Shown here one piece after another: positions 33,315-42,293 of a DNA stretch of 56,163 nucleotides. Location of the stretch: NCBI GenBank assembly GCA_028875855.1, contig JAGWVA010000022.1, positions 1 through 56,163 on the forward strand, in the 5' to 3' direction. Under the pieces are notes generated by a model. That model was not told where the DNA came from and searched no databases. It worked only from the letters and a program-made list of their open reading frames with translations. The position numbers and the translations under genes were made by a program. Numbering within the stretch: position 1 is the first letter of the stretch; every line of letters starts with the position of its first letter. The stretch is from Paracoccaceae bacterium. GTDB taxonomy: Bacteria; Pseudomonadota; Alphaproteobacteria; Rhodobacterales; Rhodobacteraceae.

Positions 33315-34961
33315 ATGCGTTTGCCCCGTCCCCTGAAACCCAAGACCGCCAGCGAGCCAAGCGGCGCACGCTTCGCGAACGCCTTGCCGAACGGCGTGCT
33401 GCCGGTCGGCAGTCCCACCTTCCGGCAACTCTGCGCCGTTACGGTCGAAGGCCATGCCTACATCGGTGATGGCTATCGCTTCAACGACGAGCTGGTGCAG
33501 GAGCTTTCCGCGCTTCAGAGCGCGGGCTCCATCCCGGCAATCGTGTCCCGCGAGACCGTGCAACTGAGCCGGATCGCCGAACTCTATGACCCGGATGGCA
33601 GCGGCACGGCCGACGCCCGCCGCGCCATTGTAAGCGAGAGCGATGCCGCCGCCCGCCTGACATGGGCCTTGACCGAGGCGGCCCGCGCGGGAGCGTCCGA
33701 TCTGAAGATCTATGAGCGCGACACCGAGACCAACATCCGGGTGAAGGTGGCCGGGCGCGAATACGACCTCGGCTCACCCTGGACGCCCAAAGAGGGCTGG
33801 GTCGCGATGAACTTCCTTTTCAACCAGCGCGACGATGGCGGACAGCACGTCTCCATGGCGGCGGGCAAATTCCAGTCCTTCTCGGTCAGCGCAGGCGGCA
33901 GCTATCCCCTGCCCCGCTCCGTGATCAAGCTGCGCGGCCAGAAGGGGTTCCACGAGACCGATCACGGCCTCGGCACCCATATGGTGCTGCGTCTGTTCTA
34001 CAACGATCAGGCCGCCGCCACCGGCAGCCTCGCCGATCTTGGCTTTGACGATGAAGTCTATGAGGCGTTGCAGCACGCCCGCGACCGCCTCTCGGGATGC
34101 GTGATCATCGGGGGCGCCACGGGTGACGGCAAATCTACCACCCTCATCCGAACCATGGACAAGCTCTACGAAGAGACGAAGGGCGCGATCTCGATCGTCA
34201 CCAACGAAGACCCGGTTGAGTATCGGGCGCGTGGCGCAGGGATCATTCAGATCCCGGTCGGCTCATCCGGTGACGCCGAAACGCGCAAGGCGAACTACCG
34301 CCAGGCCCTCATGCACTTCGTCCGCATCAACCCCGATGTCGGCGTGATCTCGGAAATCCGGGATGCCGATGGCGCGAAAGAGATCCTGCAATTCGTGGCC
34401 TCGGGCCATGCCTCCTACACCACGATCCACACCGAGAGCGCGAGCGAAATCCTGTTTCGCCTGATCGACATGGGCGTGGCCCCGGAGGAGCTGGCCAAGC
34501 CGGGCGGCATCCGCTTGCTGATGAAGCAGACGCTCGTGCCCCTTCTCTGCCCGCATTGCTCGAAGCCCGCGCGGGCCGACGACCTTCCCCGGCAGGCAAA
34601 ACACCTCGCCTTCCACCCGATCCGCATGCGGAACACGGAAGGATGCGAGCATTGCACGTCCGATCGCGGCAGCCTCGGCACCACCGCATGGGCCGGATAC
34701 CAGCGCCTCATTGCGGTCGGCGAAGTCATCGAGCCTACCGAGGAATGGTTCCGGTATGTGATTGCCCGTGACGCCTTTGGCGCGCGCAATCACTGGCTGC
34801 GCCCGAAGAGCGAGGGTGGCCTCGGGGGCACGTCCCTTGGACTGAAGGTCGCGCGGCATGTCGTGGCCGGGCGACTCGACGCCTTCGACGCGATCACGAA
34901 GGGCGCGGACTTCCACCACCCATCCCTGATCTCCGTGCGTGTCGTGGGGGCCGCGAAATGA
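33315..34961 (+). CDS. pilQ: PilQ type IVb pilus assembly ATPase
   Basis: The 548-residue member of the secretion ATPase superfamily has Walker A (IIGGATGDGKSTTL), Asp box (IVTNEDPVEYRARG), Walker B region (VISEIRDADGAKEI) and His box (YTTIHTESASEI). A zinc-finger-like CPHCSKPAR...CEHC follows, as in GspE-type enzymes. It powers pilus extension, and possibly retraction since no second ATPase is present. GTG 33309 precedes ATG 33315 in frame; GAGGTG favours the latter. Confidence 0.9.
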   Translation: MRLPRPLKPKTASEPSGARFANALPNGVLPVGSPTFRQLCAVTVEGHAYIGDGYRFNDELVQELSALQSAGSIPAIVSRETVQLSRIAELYDPDGSGTADARRAIVSESDAAARLTWALTEAARAGASDLKIYERDTETNIRVKVAGREYDLGSPWTPKEGWVAMNFLFNQRDDGGQHVSMAAGKFQSFSVSAGGSYPLPRSVIKLRGQKGFHETDHGLGTHMVLRLFYNDQAAATGSLADLGFDDEVYEALQHARDRLSGCVIIGGATGDGKSTTLIRTMDKLYEETKGAISIVTNEDPVEYRARGAGIIQIPVGSSGDAETRKANYRQALMHFVRINPDVGVISEIRDADGAKEILQFVASGHASYTTIHTESASEILFRLIDMGVAPEELAKPGGIRLLMKQTLVPLLCPHCSKPARADDLPRQAKHLAFHPIRMRNTEGCEHCTSDRGSLGTTAWAGYQRLIAVGEVIEPTEEWFRYVIARDAFGARNHWLRPKSEGGLGGTSLGLKVARHVVAGRLDAFDAITKGADFHHPSLISVRVVGAAK

Positions 34962-36004
34962 ACGCTTTCCTCGGTCGCATCCTTTCTGTCGTCGCTCCGC
35001 TCACCTTCCGCAACGGCGCCCGCGCCGAAGCCTGGCAACTGGTCGCTGACATGCTGGCAAGCCGGATGGACGCCGGGCGCGCCCTCGATCTCGTAGCCTC
35101 GATGTATCGGCGGCGCGGGAACATTCTCACCGCCCATGTGCTCCTCGATCTGCGCGCCTCGATCCCGCGCGGCGAGTTTGCTGCCACGGCAGCAAGGATC
35201 TCAAGCCCCGCCGAGACGCTTCTCTTCTCGCGCTATGGCACGGCCGATGCGGAGCGCATCTTTGCGGGCGCGGCCCGCATCGCGCGCACCCAGAAGAAGA
35301 TCTCCGACGCCATTCTCAATGCCATCGCGCAGCCCGCGTTCCTCGGGGTCCTCGTCGCGGTCCTCTTCTACATCCTCGGAACGCGGCTCTTTCCGACATT
35401 CGCGCAGCTCTCCCCGGAAACGAGCTGGCCCGCCCAAACCATCGCCATCGCGCATATCTCGGCCGCCGTGGTGCACTATCACTGGCTCGTCGCCGCCGGC
35501 TTCGTGGCGGCCTTCTTCGCGGTCAACGCCACGATGGACTATGACTGGCCTGGCCGCCCCGTGTTCGATCTTCTGCCGCCATGGTCGCTCTACAAGATCC
35601 GCGTCGGCGCCGCGTTCCTCTTCGCGGTCGTGGAAACCGCGCGCATGGGCCTCGACATCAAGTCCGCCACGCTCGCCGAAATGGCGCGCCTCACACCCGC
35701 CTACCCGCGCGTCCGCATCAATCGGATCGCCAAGGAAATGCAGCGCGCCAACATCGGGGACGCCGCCATCCGGGCCGGTGACAACTTTCCCTCTGCGGAC
35801 CTCAATACGGTGCTCTCGGCCATGGCGACGATGGACGGCTGGGTGGACCGTTTCGCCCTCTATCTCGACCGCTGGATGGAAAACATCGAGCAGTCGATCA
35901 AGCGCATAACGGCGGTTGTGAACATCGTCCTTCTGTCCGTTGTCACCGGCGTCATCGGCGCCTCTCTCTCCGCCATCTTCTCGATCCTCCAAACCATTCA
36001 CTAG
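34958..36004 (+). CDS. pilR: PilR inner-membrane platform protein (GspF/PilC family)
   Basis: The 348-residue protein has two T2SS-F-type helical domains and three membrane segments (FLGVLVAVLFYILGTRLF; WLVAAGFVAAFFAV; VVNIVLLSVVTGVIGASLSA). It forms the platform on which PilQ acts. The ATG overlaps the pilQ stop (ATGA). Length fits R64 PilR. Confidence 0.9.
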   Translation: MNAFLGRILSVVAPLTFRNGARAEAWQLVADMLASRMDAGRALDLVASMYRRRGNILTAHVLLDLRASIPRGEFAATAARISSPAETLLFSRYGTADAERIFAGAARIARTQKKISDAILNAIAQPAFLGVLVAVLFYILGTRLFPTFAQLSPETSWPAQTIAIAHISAAVVHYHWLVAAGFVAAFFAVNATMDYDWPGRPVFDLLPPWSLYKIRVGAAFLFAVVETARMGLDIKSATLAEMARLTPAYPRVRINRIAKEMQRANIGDAAIRAGDNFPSADLNTVLSAMATMDGWVDRFALYLDRWMENIEQSIKRITAVVNIVLLSVVTGVIGASLSAIFSILQTIH

Positions 36005-36015
36005 GGACGCCTTGC

Positions 36016-36609
36016 ATGAACCAAGCACTTCACAGCCTCACCCTCAGCCTGCGGCACCGCCTTGCGCCGGCTCAGACCGCCAAGCGCCGCTCCCTCCCGC
36101 GCCGCGCCCTTCGCGGCATCGGCGTCTTCTCGGTGATCCTCGGGATCATCCTCCTCGTGATCTTCCTGCTGTTCCTCGCCCGGATGTACAACTCGGCCAC
36201 GACCTCGGTCAGCAGCATGCAGATCCTCAACCAGATGCAGCGCATCACCGCCGCGGTGGACAGCGCCTACGCGAACTCGGGCGACTACGGGACCAGTGAT
36301 CTCCTGCCGGTGCTCTACTCCTCGGGCAGCTTCTCGAAGAAGACGATGCCCGACAACGCGACGATGTGGTCGCCTTATCACACCAAGGTCATCGTGACGG
36401 GCGCAACCGACAAGTACACCGTCGAATACACGCTTCCGCTCGCCGGCTGCACCGCGCTTCTCAACAGCTTCACTGGCGCGACCAGCACCAAACTTCTCTC
36501 CGTGACCGTGGGCGGTACGGCCGTCACCGTTCCCCCGACCCCGACCGACGTCGCCAAGGCATGCAGCGATGCAGCCGGGAACACCAACGATGTCGTTCTC
36601 ACGTTCTAA
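36016..36609 (+). CDS. pilS: PilS major type IVb pilin
   Basis: The 197-residue prepilin has a long basic leader and a hydrophobic helix starting after RALRG (IGVFSVILGIILLVIFLLFL). The globular head has two C-terminal cysteines (LAGCTALL; AKACSDAAG). This layout, with a ~35-residue leader and a disulfide loop near the end, is that of IncI PilS. The Glu usual at position +5 of mature type IVa pilins is missing. Prepilin peptidase 39151-39687 would process it. Confidence 0.85.
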   Translation: MNQALHSLTLSLRHRLAPAQTAKRRSLPRRALRGIGVFSVILGIILLVIFLLFLARMYNSATTSVSSMQILNQMQRITAAVDSAYANSGDYGTSDLLPVLYSSGSFSKKTMPDNATMWSPYHTKVIVTGATDKYTVEYTLPLAGCTALLNSFTGATSTKLLSVTVGGTAVTVPPTPTDVAKACSDAAGNTNDVVLTF

Positions 36610-37741
36610 GCGGAAGACAGGCGGCCCCTCGCGGGGCCGTCGCTCCCGGCGCGGCCTATCCATGGTCGGCGTCACCCTCGGCATGATCATTGCCGCCACG
36701 CTCCTTCAAAACGCGGTCGAATATGCCAACATCGCCATGCGCAATCGCATTGCCGCTGGCCGGGCGCAGGGCCTCATCCTGGCCGCCCACGACCTCGATG
36801 CCGACCTTGCGCGCCTCGTCCGCGACGGCCAGACCGGCTTTCTGACCACTATCCCGCTGAACACGGCGGCCAGCGTCAAGACGCTGCCCTCGACCGGGAT
36901 TGTCCTGCCCACGGACGCCGATGCACCCTTTGCGGCCACGCCTCAGACTTGGACCGTGCAGCGCTACGTGGCCGACCTGACCACAGCAGCCGGTCCCCTG
37001 CCCTATGGGCTTCTCTATATCAAACTTCCCCCGCAAGACGCCGCGATGATGCCCGCTCTGAAGACCGCGCTCTTCGCCCATGCATCCGCCAGCGCAGCGC
37101 TCGAAACCCAAGACCCAAGCCTTCTCGTCGCGGCCGCAATTGGCCATACCCTCGACCCCACGACAGAGCTTGCGATCTTCACCGCACCCTTTGCGGGCCT
37201 CGACCCTGCGGCGGTTCTCCGCGCGCCTCGGGCCGGATGGGCCTCCGCTCAGATGAGCGCGACCCTCGACATGGCAGGCCATGACATTGCCTCCGCGCAT
37301 GACCTCACCGCCCAATCGGCGAACACAACCGCCCTCGCCGCCTCTGACCTTGCCGCCAGCGTGGCCTCGATCGGCACCACGCTCGCGTCAACCTCTCTGG
37401 CTACGTCCGGACAGCTCTCGGCCGGCACGATGACGCTTGGCACCCTTGATGCGATCGAAGGTCAGATCGGCGGCCTTTCCGCATCGACCATGAGCGGGGA
37501 TGCCATTCTCGCCACTAACGCCACGGCCCCCACCTTTGCCGCCCCCGAGGCGGCGGTCACGGGAAGCCTGTCCTTGCCCAACCCGACCAGCGTTTCCACC
37601 GGAGCCGTGAACAACATCGCGTCTCCCGAGAGCGGCGGCGCCGGAACCCTCAGCGCCAACACCTTGCAGGCCAGTGGCACTTTTGCCGCGACCACGGCCA
37701 ACCTCAAACACATCACGGTACAGACATGCAGCGGCTGTTGA
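36590..37741 (+). CDS. pilV: PilV-like minor pilin / tip protein 1
   Basis: The 383-residue protein starts at ATG 36590, 20 bases inside the end of pilS. A basic leader (SRRGLSMVG) precedes one hydrophobic segment (VTLGMIIAATLLQNAVEYAN). The second half is made of Ala/Ser/Thr/Leu repeats of the form 'LxAxTLxxxG', suggesting a beta-helical stalk. It ends QTCSGC. In IncI plasmids PilV is the tip adhesin that selects recipients. No invertible segments or Rci recombinase are seen; a second complete pilV follows instead. Confidence 0.75.
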   Translation: MSFSRSKRKTGGPSRGRRSRRGLSMVGVTLGMIIAATLLQNAVEYANIAMRNRIAAGRAQGLILAAHDLDADLARLVRDGQTGFLTTIPLNTAASVKTLPSTGIVLPTDADAPFAATPQTWTVQRYVADLTTAAGPLPYGLLYIKLPPQDAAMMPALKTALFAHASASAALETQDPSLLVAAAIGHTLDPTTELAIFTAPFAGLDPAAVLRAPRAGWASAQMSATLDMAGHDIASAHDLTAQSANTTALAASDLAASVASIGTTLASTSLATSGQLSAGTMTLGTLDAIEGQIGGLSASTMSGDAILATNATAPTFAAPEAAVTGSLSLPNPTSVSTGAVNNIASPESGGAGTLSANTLQASGTFAATTANLKHITVQTCSGC

Positions 37742-38826
37742 TCCCGCGCCGATCCCGGCGCGCCCTCGGCATCATCGACGCCACGTTCGGGGTCATCTTG
37801 ATTGCGGTCGGACTGACATTCGGCGCCAACCTTGCCACCCGCTACCTCACCAGCCTTGAGGCCCGCACGGAGCTTCAGCAGCTCGACGCCGCCGCACAGG
37901 CGGCCGCAGGGTATGTCCAGCAGACCCTTCCGGCCCAGATCGCGGCCGACACGACCCCACAGCAGCTTGGCATTGCCGCCTTGGAGGCCGCAGGTTTCTG
38001 GAACCCGACCGTCGCCACGACGACGCGCCGCCACCGTGCCATTCAGCTTTGGGCCTATGCGCCGGATTCAAATGGCGTGATCGTCATGGCCGTCGCCGTT
38101 GGCTCCGTCAGTCCACCGACGATCCCGGCCGGAGATCCAACCACGGGACCGACCGCGTGGATCGCCCCCTACAATGCCACGAAGCTGACCGGACCAGGTG
38201 TTTCCTACAGTGCGGCCCCGCTGATCGCCGCCGCCCCGGCTGTCTTTGCCCCCGGCGCGGCCCTTGCGCTGCGCTATGTCTCGCTCTCGGCCGACGCTGA
38301 GCCCTACCTCTACCGCACCGCTGTCGCCGGGCATCCCGAGCTGAACCGGATGCAGACCACCCTCGATCTCGGCAACAACGATCTCGCCAACGTCGCCGGC
38401 CTGACCGCGCAAACCCTGACCGTCACCGGCCAGACCAACACCGCCACGCTCAAAAGCACCGGCGCCGCGCAGATCGACGGCGTGATCACTGCACAATCCG
38501 CCTCGATCAGCGGCACGCTGACCGCCCCCTCGGCCGAAATCTCGGGAACGCTCACCGCCGCCTCGGCAACCACCAGCACGCTTTCAACCACCTCCACCAC
38601 CGTGACCGGCACACTCTCGGCCAACACCCTGAACGTCTCGTCCCAAGCGGCACTGACCAATGCGAGCATTTCCTCGCTCAGCGCCTCGACCCTCACCGCC
38701 AACAACCTGCACTTCAACACGCTCGCCGTGACCAATCTTCTGGCGCAACAGGTCGCCTCCGCGACCGTCTCGGCCGACCGCGGCCTCATCACCTACCTGA
38801 CCACGCAAAGCTGCACCGGCTGCTAG
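37726..38826 (+). CDS. PilV-like minor pilin / tip protein 2
   Basis: The 366-residue paralogue overlaps the first by 16 bases. It has a basic leader (RRSRRALG), a hydrophobic helix (IDATFGVILIAVGLTFGAN), a globular domain, and a long stalk of Thr/Ser/Leu repeats (TSTLSTTSTTVTGTLSANTL) ending TQSCTGC. The shared C-x-G-C ending and stalk repeats show common ancestry with protein 1, while the globular parts differ. They may form a heteromeric tip or act as alternatives. Confidence 0.75.
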   Translation: MQRLLIPRRSRRALGIIDATFGVILIAVGLTFGANLATRYLTSLEARTELQQLDAAAQAAAGYVQQTLPAQIAADTTPQQLGIAALEAAGFWNPTVATTTRRHRAIQLWAYAPDSNGVIVMAVAVGSVSPPTIPAGDPTTGPTAWIAPYNATKLTGPGVSYSAAPLIAAAPAVFAPGAALALRYVSLSADAEPYLYRTAVAGHPELNRMQTTLDLGNNDLANVAGLTAQTLTVTGQTNTATLKSTGAAQIDGVITAQSASISGTLTAPSAEISGTLTAASATTSTLSTTSTTVTGTLSANTLNVSSQAALTNASISSLSASTLTANNLHFNTLAVTNLLAQQVASATVSADRGLITYLTTQSCTGC

Positions 38827-38837
38827 AGAGGATACTC

Positions 38838-39146
38838 ATGCGCTTGATCCCCCTGACCACCGCCGCCCTCGTCCTTGCGCTCGCCCAAGCGAGCACGGCA
38901 GCCCCTCAGGTCAATTCGAAGGAAGCCAAGGCGCGGGATGCGCTTCTTGCTTCTCTCTCGTCGCTGAAGGAGGACAATCTCTACCTGGCCGAACTCGCGG
39001 CCTATCAAGCCCAGCTCATCGTGTCGGCCAAGGCCGATCCCATCGCCGTCCGCGACACCGGGCGGCGTCCGATGGACGCCTGCCTCGCCACCCGCCTGAA
39101 AACCATCTGCCCGCTCTTCCAGAACACGTTCAGCACGGCGAACTGA
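38838..39146 (+). CDS. small secreted protein downstream of pilV
   Basis: The 102-residue protein has a signal peptide (TTAALVLALAQASTA-AP), a helical heptad-like stretch (ALLASLSSLKEDNLYLAELA) and two cysteines (MDACLATRLKTICPL). It may be a periplasmic chaperone or pilus subunit; the family is unknown. Confidence 0.6.
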   Translation: MRLIPLTTAALVLALAQASTAAPQVNSKEAKARDALLASLSSLKEDNLYLAELAAYQAQLIVSAKADPIAVRDTGRRPMDACLATRLKTICPLFQNTFSTAN

Positions 39147-39150
39147 TCCA

Positions 39151-39687
39151 ATGCCCGTCTTGCTCGCCACCCTCGCGTCCCTCGCCCTCTTGCGGCTCGC
39201 ATGGACCGACATGCGGCGCTTCGAGGTCGATCTCGCGGCCGCCGCCGTCGCCGCCGCCGCGCTGGCCGGCTTGCGGCATGCCGTGGCCGCGCCGGTTGCT
39301 CTGCCAGCTCTCGCCACGCTCACTCTGGCCCTTCTCATTGCCGCAACCGCCCACTTCCGGCCCGGTCAGGTCGGGATGGGCGACGCCTTGATCATGCCGC
39401 TCGTCGGTCTCGCCGCCCCGATCGACAAGCTCCTTCTGATCCTCTCGCTCTATGCACTCGCCACCCTTCTCATGGCGGTGCTCTACCAGATCGTACGCGG
39501 CAAACCCCTTTCGCGGTTGCGCCACTCCCGATCCCCCGCTGCCCCGGCCGCCGCGATCGCCGCCATGACCGGCACAGGCACTCTCGCCATACACTTCGCC
39601 GCTGCCCTGCCCGCGAGCTTCGCTCTGGCCACTATGGGCGTCCTCACTCTCTTTGCCTTCGCCGGAAGGAACGCCCATGCCCGCTAG
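39151..39687 (+). CDS. pilU: prepilin peptidase (A24 family), PilU-type
   Basis: The 178-residue polytopic aspartic protease has both catalytic Asp: D20 in RLAWTDMRRFEV and D78 in the GxGD motif (QVGMGDALIM). It lacks the N-terminal methylase domain of PilD, as do TadV and IncI PilU. It should cleave PilS and the PilV-like proteins. It starts five bases after the previous gene. Confidence 0.85.
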   Translation: MPVLLATLASLALLRLAWTDMRRFEVDLAAAAVAAAALAGLRHAVAAPVALPALATLTLALLIAATAHFRPGQVGMGDALIMPLVGLAAPIDKLLLILSLYALATLLMAVLYQIVRGKPLSRLRHSRSPAAPAAAIAAMTGTGTLAIHFAAALPASFALATMGVLTLFAFAGRNAHAR

Positions 39688-40456
39688 CCTCAGCGCTTTC
39701 CTGACCGCGCTCGTCCTGACGGGCGTCCTCGGCACTCTATCCTTCCACATGCCGGATGTCGTTTCCGTCATCGCAGTCTTCACTGCGATGGGCCTTGCCG
39801 CCTTGCCGCTCTTCTGGACCGCGCTGCCTCGGTCTGGCGACCCCATGAGGCAAAGCGTGACCACAGCCGCCCGGCTCTTTGGCTGGCTCGTTGCTCCCAT
39901 TCTCGATCCCTCCGGCCACTTGCTTGTGGCTTTTCCGGCGTCGGTGTTGTGGCCGCCACAGGTTGCCATAACCGCCCCCCTTTTCACCGCTGATATTTGG
40001 GTTTGGGCGGCGCGCTCCTTCGTCATCGCAGCGGCGCTTGAAGCCCTCAGATCGGTCGCCGCTTACTTGGCTACGCGCCCGAAGACCCCAGAACAGCGCC
40101 CGTCGCTTGCCCGCGCCGATGCCGCACCTGTACAGCGGGCCCCCGAGGGGCCTTCGCCCATCGACCGTGAAATTCTATCCCGCCTTGATGCGATCCAAAC
40201 CGCGCTCGCCGCTCTGGACCGAAGGGTTGTCGCGATCGACACCTGGGCGGCCGAGTTCGAGCGGCGCATGATGTCGATGCGAGCCACCGACCAAAACCAC
40301 CAACAAGGAGAACAACCCCAAGCGCTTTTGGAGACTGAGATCGAAAACCACCTCGAGGTGGAAGAGGAAGCGGTCGATCAAGTCGAAGACGAACCCGCCG
40401 TCGAGCCAACCTCTAACCTTCACACAATCAGCATTCTCGACAGTTTTCGGAGGTAG
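39677..40456 (+). CDS. membrane protein with C-terminal coiled coil
   Basis: The 259-residue protein begins at ATG 39677, inside the prepilin peptidase gene. It has several hydrophobic segments in the first ~130 residues (AFLTALVLTGVLGTLSF; VVSVIAVFTAMGLAALPLFW), then a short Pro-rich linker, a coiled-coil stretch (REILSRLDAIQTALAALDRR), and a very acidic tail. There is no recognised family. It is probably the last structural gene of the pilus operon or an anchor for another component. Confidence 0.55.
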   Translation: MPASLSAFLTALVLTGVLGTLSFHMPDVVSVIAVFTAMGLAALPLFWTALPRSGDPMRQSVTTAARLFGWLVAPILDPSGHLLVAFPASVLWPPQVAITAPLFTADIWVWAARSFVIAAALEALRSVAAYLATRPKTPEQRPSLARADAAPVQRAPEGPSPIDREILSRLDAIQTALAALDRRVVAIDTWAAEFERRMMSMRATDQNHQQGEQPQALLETEIENHLEVEEEAVDQVEDEPAVEPTSNLHTISILDSFRR

Positions 40457-40459
40457 GAC

Positions 40460-40936
40460 ATGTCTGGCCAGCCCGACACCACGTTCATCGTGGACTTGAC
40501 GGACGGTGTTGAACGGCGCCTTGCCTACGGCGTCGGCCCCTACGGGGCAGAGGCCGTTGCCGTCCTGTCGTCCGAATCCAACCTGAAGCTCGACGAGGGC
40601 GATCTCCGCTTTCTCTCGCGCGCTCTCGCGGCCGTGGAACTGCCTCAGCGCTATCCCGAGAATGTCCCCCCGTTCGAGATCGAAGATCCACCTGAAGCTG
40701 CGCCGACAGAGCGACCCGTCCAGACCACAGCCAAGGCCGATCGTCCCCCCCAAGCCGGTAAGCGGTGGACCGACGACGATTGCGCCGCGTTGCAAGCGCT
40801 CTACCGCGCCGGTCAGTCAACCGCCGCCATAGCGGCACGCCTTGGCCGTACCGAAACCGCCGTGATCGGGCGGCTCATCGCCACCGGCCTTGCCCAATTG
40901 CAGCCTATCCTTCCCGCTGAGGATTCCGCCCAATGA
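40460..40936 (+). CDS. protein with C-terminal SANT/GcrA-like helix-turn-helix
   Basis: The 158-residue protein has an N-terminal half with no known fold, a Pro-rich linker, and a three-helix DNA-binding-like end (KRWTDDDCAALQALYRAGQS, then TAAIAARLGRTETAVIGRLI). This resembles Myb/SANT or GcrA-type helices that read a single site. It may regulate the operon or bind plasmid DNA. Its stop overlaps the next gene's ATG. Confidence 0.55.
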   Translation: MSGQPDTTFIVDLTDGVERRLAYGVGPYGAEAVAVLSSESNLKLDEGDLRFLSRALAAVELPQRYPENVPPFEIEDPPEAAPTERPVQTTAKADRPPQAGKRWTDDDCAALQALYRAGQSTAAIAARLGRTETAVIGRLIATGLAQLQPILPAEDSAQ

Positions 40937-41484
40937 AACCCGCCCTTCTTGCCATCGCCCTTCTCTCGCCAATGCCGGCGCTGGCTTGGTCCTTGGGCGG
41001 CGTAGAGCATCCATCGGGCCGCTACTCAGCCCTTCTCCCTGCGACCGCAGCGCTGCCAAATCCCCGAATGACCCCCGGTGCGCGTGATCCCCGCGTCACC
41101 CAGGCCAACATTCACCAGACCATTTGTGTCCGGGGCTACACGCGCACCGTGCGCCCGCCCGAGGCCTATACCGAGGCCCTGAAACGCCACCAGATCGCGG
41201 AGTACGGCTACGCCGACCGGCGGCTTCGTGACTACGAAGAAGACCACCTCATCAGCCTTGAGCTTGGCGGTTCACCCACTAGCCCCCTGAACCTTTGGCC
41301 CGAGCCGCACCATGTCGCCGGCGGATGGGGCTCCTACGCGAAGGATCGGCTCGAAAACCGTCTCCATTCTCTCGTATGCCACCAGAAACTCTCGCTCGCA
41401 GTCGCGCAGCAGATGGAGGCCAGCGATTGGATTGATGCCTTCAAGCGATTTCTCGGCCCCGTCCCGACGGCAAAGCGTTACTAG
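40933..41484 (+). CDS. secreted HNH-like nuclease-fold protein
   Basis: The 183-residue protein has a signal peptide (MKPALLAIALLSPMPALA-WS). The mature part contains YEEDHLISLELGG (D104-H105) and LNLWPEPHH (N120, H126-H127), spaced like the DH...N...H of HNH endonucleases. The stretch resembles the 'DHLIPLELGG...NLWPEP' block of secreted HNH-type proteins. A periplasmic or released nuclease next to conjugation genes is unusual; it might process DNA or exclude competitors. Activity is not shown. Confidence 0.6.
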   Translation: MKPALLAIALLSPMPALAWSLGGVEHPSGRYSALLPATAALPNPRMTPGARDPRVTQANIHQTICVRGYTRTVRPPEAYTEALKRHQIAEYGYADRRLRDYEEDHLISLELGGSPTSPLNLWPEPHHVAGGWGSYAKDRLENRLHSLVCHQKLSLAVAQQMEASDWIDAFKRFLGPVPTAKRY

Positions 41485-41526
41485 CCGCCGCCCGCCTCGT
41501 GAACCCGAAACAAAAGGAGACCAGCC

Positions 41527-41745
41527 ATGACGACAGCGCGCCGCTACGAAGCCGGGATTCAGACCGTGCCCGGTGATGACGCCTCCTTGGAAGACTTGTG
41601 CAAGCCTCTCAGCGGTCGCGTCATGCCGCGGTCCGCATTGGTCGGAGCGTTTGGCGAACAGCTCGATGCGGGTCGCGTCATGGCCAAGGCGAGGGCGACC
41701 AGCACCCCCTCGCCGCGGAGCCAAGCCGCCGTGAAACACCGCTAG
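41527..41745 (+). CDS. 72-residue hypothetical protein
   Basis: ATG 41527 follows AAAGGAGACCAGCC, a good ribosome site. The product is soluble, slightly basic and ends in a Ser/Arg-rich tail; no motif is evident. It is the last plus-strand gene of the pilus block. Confidence 0.45.
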   Translation: MTTARRYEAGIQTVPGDDASLEDLCKPLSGRVMPRSALVGAFGEQLDAGRVMAKARATSTPSPRSQAAVKHR

Positions 41746-41801
41746 CCCCCCACGGGCACGCCTTGCCTCACGAACCAGAACCAGCAGAGGCTGGACTGTG
41801 G

Positions 41802-42278
41802 TTATCCAAAAAGGATGCCAATCCTTCCCAGATGATCCAGAGCAAATTGAACGCCCAGGGTCTCGTAATAATGCGCCAGCACCACAAGACTTTCGACCGC
41901 AAAGATCCCCTGCGCCAGCTTGTCCAGCGTTGTGCCGTCAATACCTGTCGCTTCCTGAATCGCAGCGTTGTCGAGACATAAGGCCACCTTCACCGAGTGA
42001 AGGTGCTTGGCAATCCGTCCCGGTTCCAGGCTTGGACTAAGCCCGCCCCTATCTTCAGACGTGTCCCCTGAAACAAAAAAACCGACACCGTTCTCGGCAA
42101 AATATCTGCGCAAGACATCCGTCACGCCAGATCCTGCCCCACCTTGTTCGACCTTCCTTAGCTCATCCAGATGCAGGCCGGTCACCTTCGCAATATCCTC
42201 GCTCCTAACCCCTAGAGCCGTCTTCGCCTTGTCGAACTGCGTGGCCGTAATCTCATGACCCACGAACTCTACCGTCAT
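41802..42278 (-). CDS. HTH-type regulator with two DNA-binding-like halves
   Basis: The 158-residue protein starts at ATG 42278 (MTVEFVGHEITATQFDKAKT). Residues about 10-60 (ALGVRSEDIAKVTGLHLDEL) read as an HTH of XRE-like type with a following 'RRYFAENGVGFF' segment. A second similar helix pair (VKVALCLDNAAIQEATGIDG) lies at about 95-125. It separates the pilus and leading-region blocks and is divergent from the latter, so it may repress one of them. Confidence 0.5.
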   Translation of the reverse strand: MTVEFVGHEITATQFDKAKTALGVRSEDIAKVTGLHLDELRKVEQGGAGSGVTDVLRRYFAENGVGFFVSGDTSEDRGGLSPSLEPGRIAKHLHSVKVALCLDNAAIQEATGIDGTTLDKLAQGIFAVESLVVLAHYYETLGVQFALDHLGRIGILFG

Positions 42279-42293
42279 CCCAAACCTACCCAA

